DNA of 7,401 nucleotides from Oscillospiraceae bacterium (GTDB lineage Bacteria; Bacillota_A; Clostridia; Oscillospirales; Ruminococcaceae), in NCBI GenBank assembly GCA_017400025.1, contig JAFQAF010000119.1, positions 1 through 7,401 of the forward strand, in the 5' to 3' direction. A program made the position numbers and the translations under genes. Shown in pieces: positions 5,192 to 7,401 of this stretch. The notes below the pieces were generated by a model. It worked only from the letters and a program-made list of their open reading frames with translations, ran no database searches and was not told the DNA's origin. Within the stretch, counting starts at the first letter, position 1. Every line of letters starts with the position of its first letter.

Positions 5192-6730
5192 ATGCGAAAA
5201 CTGAAAAGATTTCTTTTTTCAAAAAGATTTTTTGTGGTTTTGCTGGCCGTTGTGCAGATTTTCCTGTTTTTTGCCCTTACGGTACGTTTTTATACTGCCG
5301 GTGCCATTATTTATTTCTCCATGATTGTGCTCAGTGTGATGACAATGCTGTATATTTTTGAGCGCGACGATATGAATCCCGCTTATAAAATATTCTGGAT
5401 GCTGAACATGGTGGTTTTCCCGGTGACAGGTGCAGTGTTTTATGTGATGTTCGGCGATACCAAAATGACCCGCAAGCAGAAAAAACATATGCTCCGTGTA
5501 GTGGAGCGTACCCGCAAGGTAATGAAGCCTGCCCCGGAAATAACAGAAAAGATAAATGCTATGGACAGAGGCCTGGGCAAGCAGGCATATTATCTGGAAA
5601 AGCGGGCGTATGCGCCGGCCTATGAAAACACAGCGGTGAAATATTACAGTATGGGCGCAGCCTATTTCAGGGATCTGCTTGCCGATATGGAGAAGGCACA
5701 GAAAAGCATCTTCCTGCAATACTTTATTATAGATGAAGGCTATATGTGGGGAAGAATACTGGACGTGCTGAAAAGAAAAGCAGCAGAAGGTGTGGATGTA
5801 CGCCTTATTTATGACGGCTGGGGCTGCCTTATAAACTTCCCCCAGGGCTATGAGGAAACACTGCGCAGCTACGGTATAAAAGTGTGTATTTTCAACGATG
5901 TGAAATTCAGCCTTCACATCGGCGATTACCTGATGCTCAACCACCGTGACCACCGAAAAATAGCTGTTATCGATTCTGTGATAGGTTATACCGGCGGTAT
6001 AAACCTGGCAGATGAATATATAAATTATGTAGAACGTTTCGGCGTGTGGAAGGATACCGGCTTCCGCCTGGAGGGGGATGCAGTATGGAGTCTTACCGCC
6101 ACATTTATACAGACCTGGGAATATGACTCTGGCGAAAGGATGAATTACCTTGATTACCGCCCCGGTTACAGCAGGGAGACTGACGGCATAGTCCAGCCTT
6201 ATTTTGATACACCTCTGGACAGGGTGAATGTCTGCGAAAATACCTATCTGTCTGTTATAAACAATGCGAAGGAATATGTATATATAGCCACCCCATATCT
6301 GATAGTGGACGATGAGATGCTCACTGCCCTTAAAATTTCTGCCCGCAGCGGCATAGATGTGCGCATTGTGGTGCCGGGCATACCGGACAAATGGTATGTT
6401 TACTATGTCACCCAGAGCTATTACAGAACCCTGCTGGAGGCCGGAGTGAAAATATATGAATACACCCCGGGCTTTGTCCATGCAAAAATGTATGTTTCCG
6501 ATGACAGGCAGGCCATTGTTGGCGGTGCAAACACAGACTACCGCTCCATGTATCTTAACTTTGAAAACTGCTGCAGCTTCTACGGCGGCTCAATGCCCGG
6601 CCGGGTAAAGGCGGATTTTCAGGAAATGTTCTCACACAGCCGTCTTGTAACCCAAAAAGATGTGGACCGTACTCCTTTTGTCAAAAGGCTGCTGCAGATT
6701 GTTTTCCGCCTGCTCAGCCCTATGATGTAA
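5192..6730 (+). CDS. cls: Cardiolipin synthase (PLD superfamily, two HKD motifs)
   Basis: A 512-residue membrane enzyme that condenses two phosphatidylglycerols into cardiolipin and glycerol. The N-terminus has hydrophobic helices at about 11-31, 36-55 and 66-87; the last two with the FERDDMNPAYKIFWMLNMVVFPVTG segment form the usual PLD N-terminal membrane domain. The catalytic HKD motifs are both intact. The first is at 254-261 (H254, K256, D261, in HRDHRKIAVID, followed by GYTGGIN). The second is at 430-437 (H430, K432, D437, in FVHAKMYVSDD, followed by GGANTDYRSM). ATPYLIVDDEML (366-377) is the typical strand before the second half. Length is normal for the family. I take the ATG at 5192 because AGGGAGG (5181-5187) precedes it; a GTG nine codons upstream (5165) has no ribosome site. 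It is transcribed alone; no terminator is seen directly after the stop. Confidence 0.95.
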   Translation: MRKLKRFLFSKRFFVVLLAVVQIFLFFALTVRFYTAGAIIYFSMIVLSVMTMLYIFERDDMNPAYKIFWMLNMVVFPVTGAVFYVMFGDTKMTRKQKKHMLRVVERTRKVMKPAPEITEKINAMDRGLGKQAYYLEKRAYAPAYENTAVKYYSMGAAYFRDLLADMEKAQKSIFLQYFIIDEGYMWGRILDVLKRKAAEGVDVRLIYDGWGCLINFPQGYEETLRSYGIKVCIFNDVKFSLHIGDYLMLNHRDHRKIAVIDSVIGYTGGINLADEYINYVERFGVWKDTGFRLEGDAVWSLTATFIQTWEYDSGERMNYLDYRPGYSRETDGIVQPYFDTPLDRVNVCENTYLSVINNAKEYVYIATPYLIVDDEMLTALKISARSGIDVRIVVPGIPDKWYVYYVTQSYYRTLLEAGVKIYEYTPGFVHAKMYVSDDRQAIVGGANTDYRSMYLNFENCCSFYGGSMPGRVKADFQEMFSHSRLVTQKDVDRTPFVKRLLQIVFRLLSPMM

Positions 6731-6803
6731 AAGGCGGCAGACGGTACAACTTAAACAAATGAATATAAGCGGACGGACTGCAGTTATCCTCGTTTAGGCT
6801 TAC

Positions 6804-6938
6804 ATGAACCTTAAAGGCCTGGCAATGTCCATCCTCCTTATCAACATCGCAACATTAATCATTGCATGGGTATACTCCGGTTGGGCAATGAAAGCAGGCA
6901 AAGTTCACATCAGAAAATCTTACGAAGTTCTGCTGTAA
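6804..6938 (+). pseudogene. Orphan 44-residue membrane-type frame, probable remnant of a larger membrane protein gene
   Basis: The frame from the ATG at 6804 to the TAA at 6936-6938 reads like true protein: one long hydrophobic helix (AMSILLINIATLIIAWVYSGWAM, about 7-29) and a basic tail (KAGKVHIRKSYEVLL). Codon choice is orderly, with five ATC and one ATT for Ile and no ATA, while neighbours use ATA freely. However, no ribosome site precedes the ATG, and in the same frame a TAG (6795-6797) interrupts sequence that also looks membrane-like (ATG at 6759: MNISGRTAVILV, stop, AYMNLKG). A strong terminator follows about 80 bases later, as if the tail of a deleted gene kept its terminator. I read it as the C-terminus of a lost transporter-like gene; a true small membrane protein is the alternative. 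I cannot name the family. Confidence 0.45.
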
Positions 6939-7017
6939 TTCATACTTGAATTCAGGATTTTTAGATTTAATTAAAATCAATCAGCACGTATAAACGATAA
7001 CAAATATCAGTCAGAAG

Positions 7018-7046
7018 GACCGCCCTCAGGGGCGGTCTTTTGTTTT
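7018..7046 (+). terminator. Strong rho-independent terminator after the orphan frame
   Basis: 8-bp GC-rich stem GACCGCCC (7018-7025) and GGGCGGTC (7030-7037), loop TCAG, then TTTTGTTTT (7038-7046). It is the first terminator after cls as well, so it may end the cls transcript about 290 bases past its stop. Confidence 0.92.
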
Positions 7047-7174
7047 GTGTCAGAATTTGTATTTATTATTTGCATATAAATAATGTAAAATATGCGTAAA
7101 TAAAAATCACTATATATTTAACAAATTTTACAATAAGATTACAAAAAGGTAAAAAATTTACAAATATTTAACAC

Positions 7175-7196
7175 AACTGTTAAAAAAATAACAGTT
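7175..7196. repeat. Perfect 8-bp inverted repeat, AACTGTTA / TAACAGTT
   Basis: Arms 7175-7182 and 7189-7196 around a six-A centre. The 22-base span fits a dimeric repressor site better than a terminator, since the stem is AT-rich and no T tract follows. A second inverted repeat, CGCAA/TTGCG (7203-7207 and 7214-7218), lies 6 bases further on with the same 6-base centre. Confidence 0.6.
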
Positions 7197-7330
7197 AGCT
7201 GACGCAAATTGCATTGCGAAAGAGGAAAAAGAATAAAGTCAAGTGAAATTTTACATGTTTGTTTGTGTGAATTTACAAAAAATAAGCCTAATGAAAGTAA
7301 TAATTGACAATTTTTCCAACAGATATGAAC

Positions 7331-7346
7331 TTTTTGTGTACAAAAA
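7331..7346. repeat. Palindrome TTTTTGT-GT-ACAAAAA
   Basis: 7-bp arms (7331-7337 and 7340-7346) around two bases, just upstream of and overlapping the -35 side of the possible promoter at the right end. It could be an operator. Confidence 0.45.
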
Positions 7347-7364
7347 ACGAAGGAATCATATAAA
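7337..7364 (+). promoter_or_regulatory. Possible promoter pointing out of the window
   Basis: TGTACA (7337-7342), 16-base spacer, TATAAA (7359-7364). A TTGACA at 7304-7309 is a better -35 by itself but has no matching -10 at 16-18 bases. Confidence 0.35.
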
Positions 7365-7379
7365 ATTAGTTTGAAAGAA

Positions 7380-7400
7380 ACTTGATTGATTTAATCAAGT
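7380..7400. repeat. Inverted repeat ACTTGATT / AATCAAGT at the window edge
   Basis: 8-bp arms (7380-7387 and 7393-7400) with a 5-base centre GATTT. It would lie at or just after the start point of the possible promoter, so it could be an operator or a 5' leader hairpin; the window ends here. Confidence 0.5.
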
Positions 7401-7401
7401 A

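Larger units (their letters stand above)
7047..7401. other. Gene-free AT-rich region, probable control region of a gene beyond the window
   Basis: About 355 bases with no reading frame that looks like protein on either strand. It is very AT-rich and holds recurring TTTACA/TTTAACA-like words (around 7118-7175 and again at 7253 and 7272), several palindromes listed separately, and a likely promoter near the right end pointing out of the window. No RNA-gene fold of a known kind was recognised. Confidence 0.6.

Noticed and set aside
5219..6481. 420-residue open frame on the - strand
   Set aside because: It is wholly opposite the cardiolipin synthase gene, which has both catalytic motifs; the translation is His/Ile/Tyr-rich and resembles no family.

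Overview
The window looks like ordinary chromosomal DNA of a low-to-mid GC Bacillota, most likely an anaerobic Clostridia (Lachnospiraceae-like). The reasons are AGGAGG-type ribosome binding sites, AT-rich gene gaps, sigma-A promoters with extended -10 boxes (TGnTATnAT), short hairpin-plus-T terminators after most genes, and Bacillota-type families (a DUF1292 protein, a clostridial-type TcdA, a membrane cardiolipin synthase with two HKD motifs). No phage, IS, CRISPR or tRNA signal is visible.

Layout. 1-326: 3' end of a TauE/SafE-family membrane permease, closed by a strong terminator. 427-1389: a membrane-anchored or secreted protein of unknown function with its own promoter and terminator. 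1499-2601: two half-size chromate-transporter (CHR) proteins, translationally coupled by an ATGA overlap, with a strong extended -10 promoter. 2626-2659: a 13-bp palindrome placed to end both the CHR pair (+) and tcdA (-). 2785-3501 (-): tcdA, the tRNA t6A dehydratase. 3541-3716 (-): a probable structured small RNA ending in a UACG-tetraloop terminator just upstream of tcdA; its position and rod-like fold suggest 6S RNA. 3805-4137 (-): an acidic DUF1292 protein. 4339-5043 (+): a cyclophilin-type peptidyl-prolyl isomerase lipoprotein, divergent from DUF1292. 5192-6730 (+): cardiolipin synthase. 6804-6938 (+): a 44-residue membrane-type reading frame without a ribosome binding site, probably the leftover C-terminus of a larger membrane protein, followed by an intact terminator. 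7047-7401: a gene-free AT-rich stretch with several palindromes, probably the control region of a gene beyond the window.

The genes do not form one pathway. They are short, separately controlled units: anion transport (TauE/SafE, CHR pair), tRNA modification and possibly polymerase regulation (tcdA and the small RNA), and envelope functions (cyclophilin lipoprotein, cardiolipin synthase, the unknown exported protein). The most rewarding parts are the small RNA upstream of tcdA, the orphan 44-residue frame with an in-frame TAG before it, and the palindrome-rich region at the right end.
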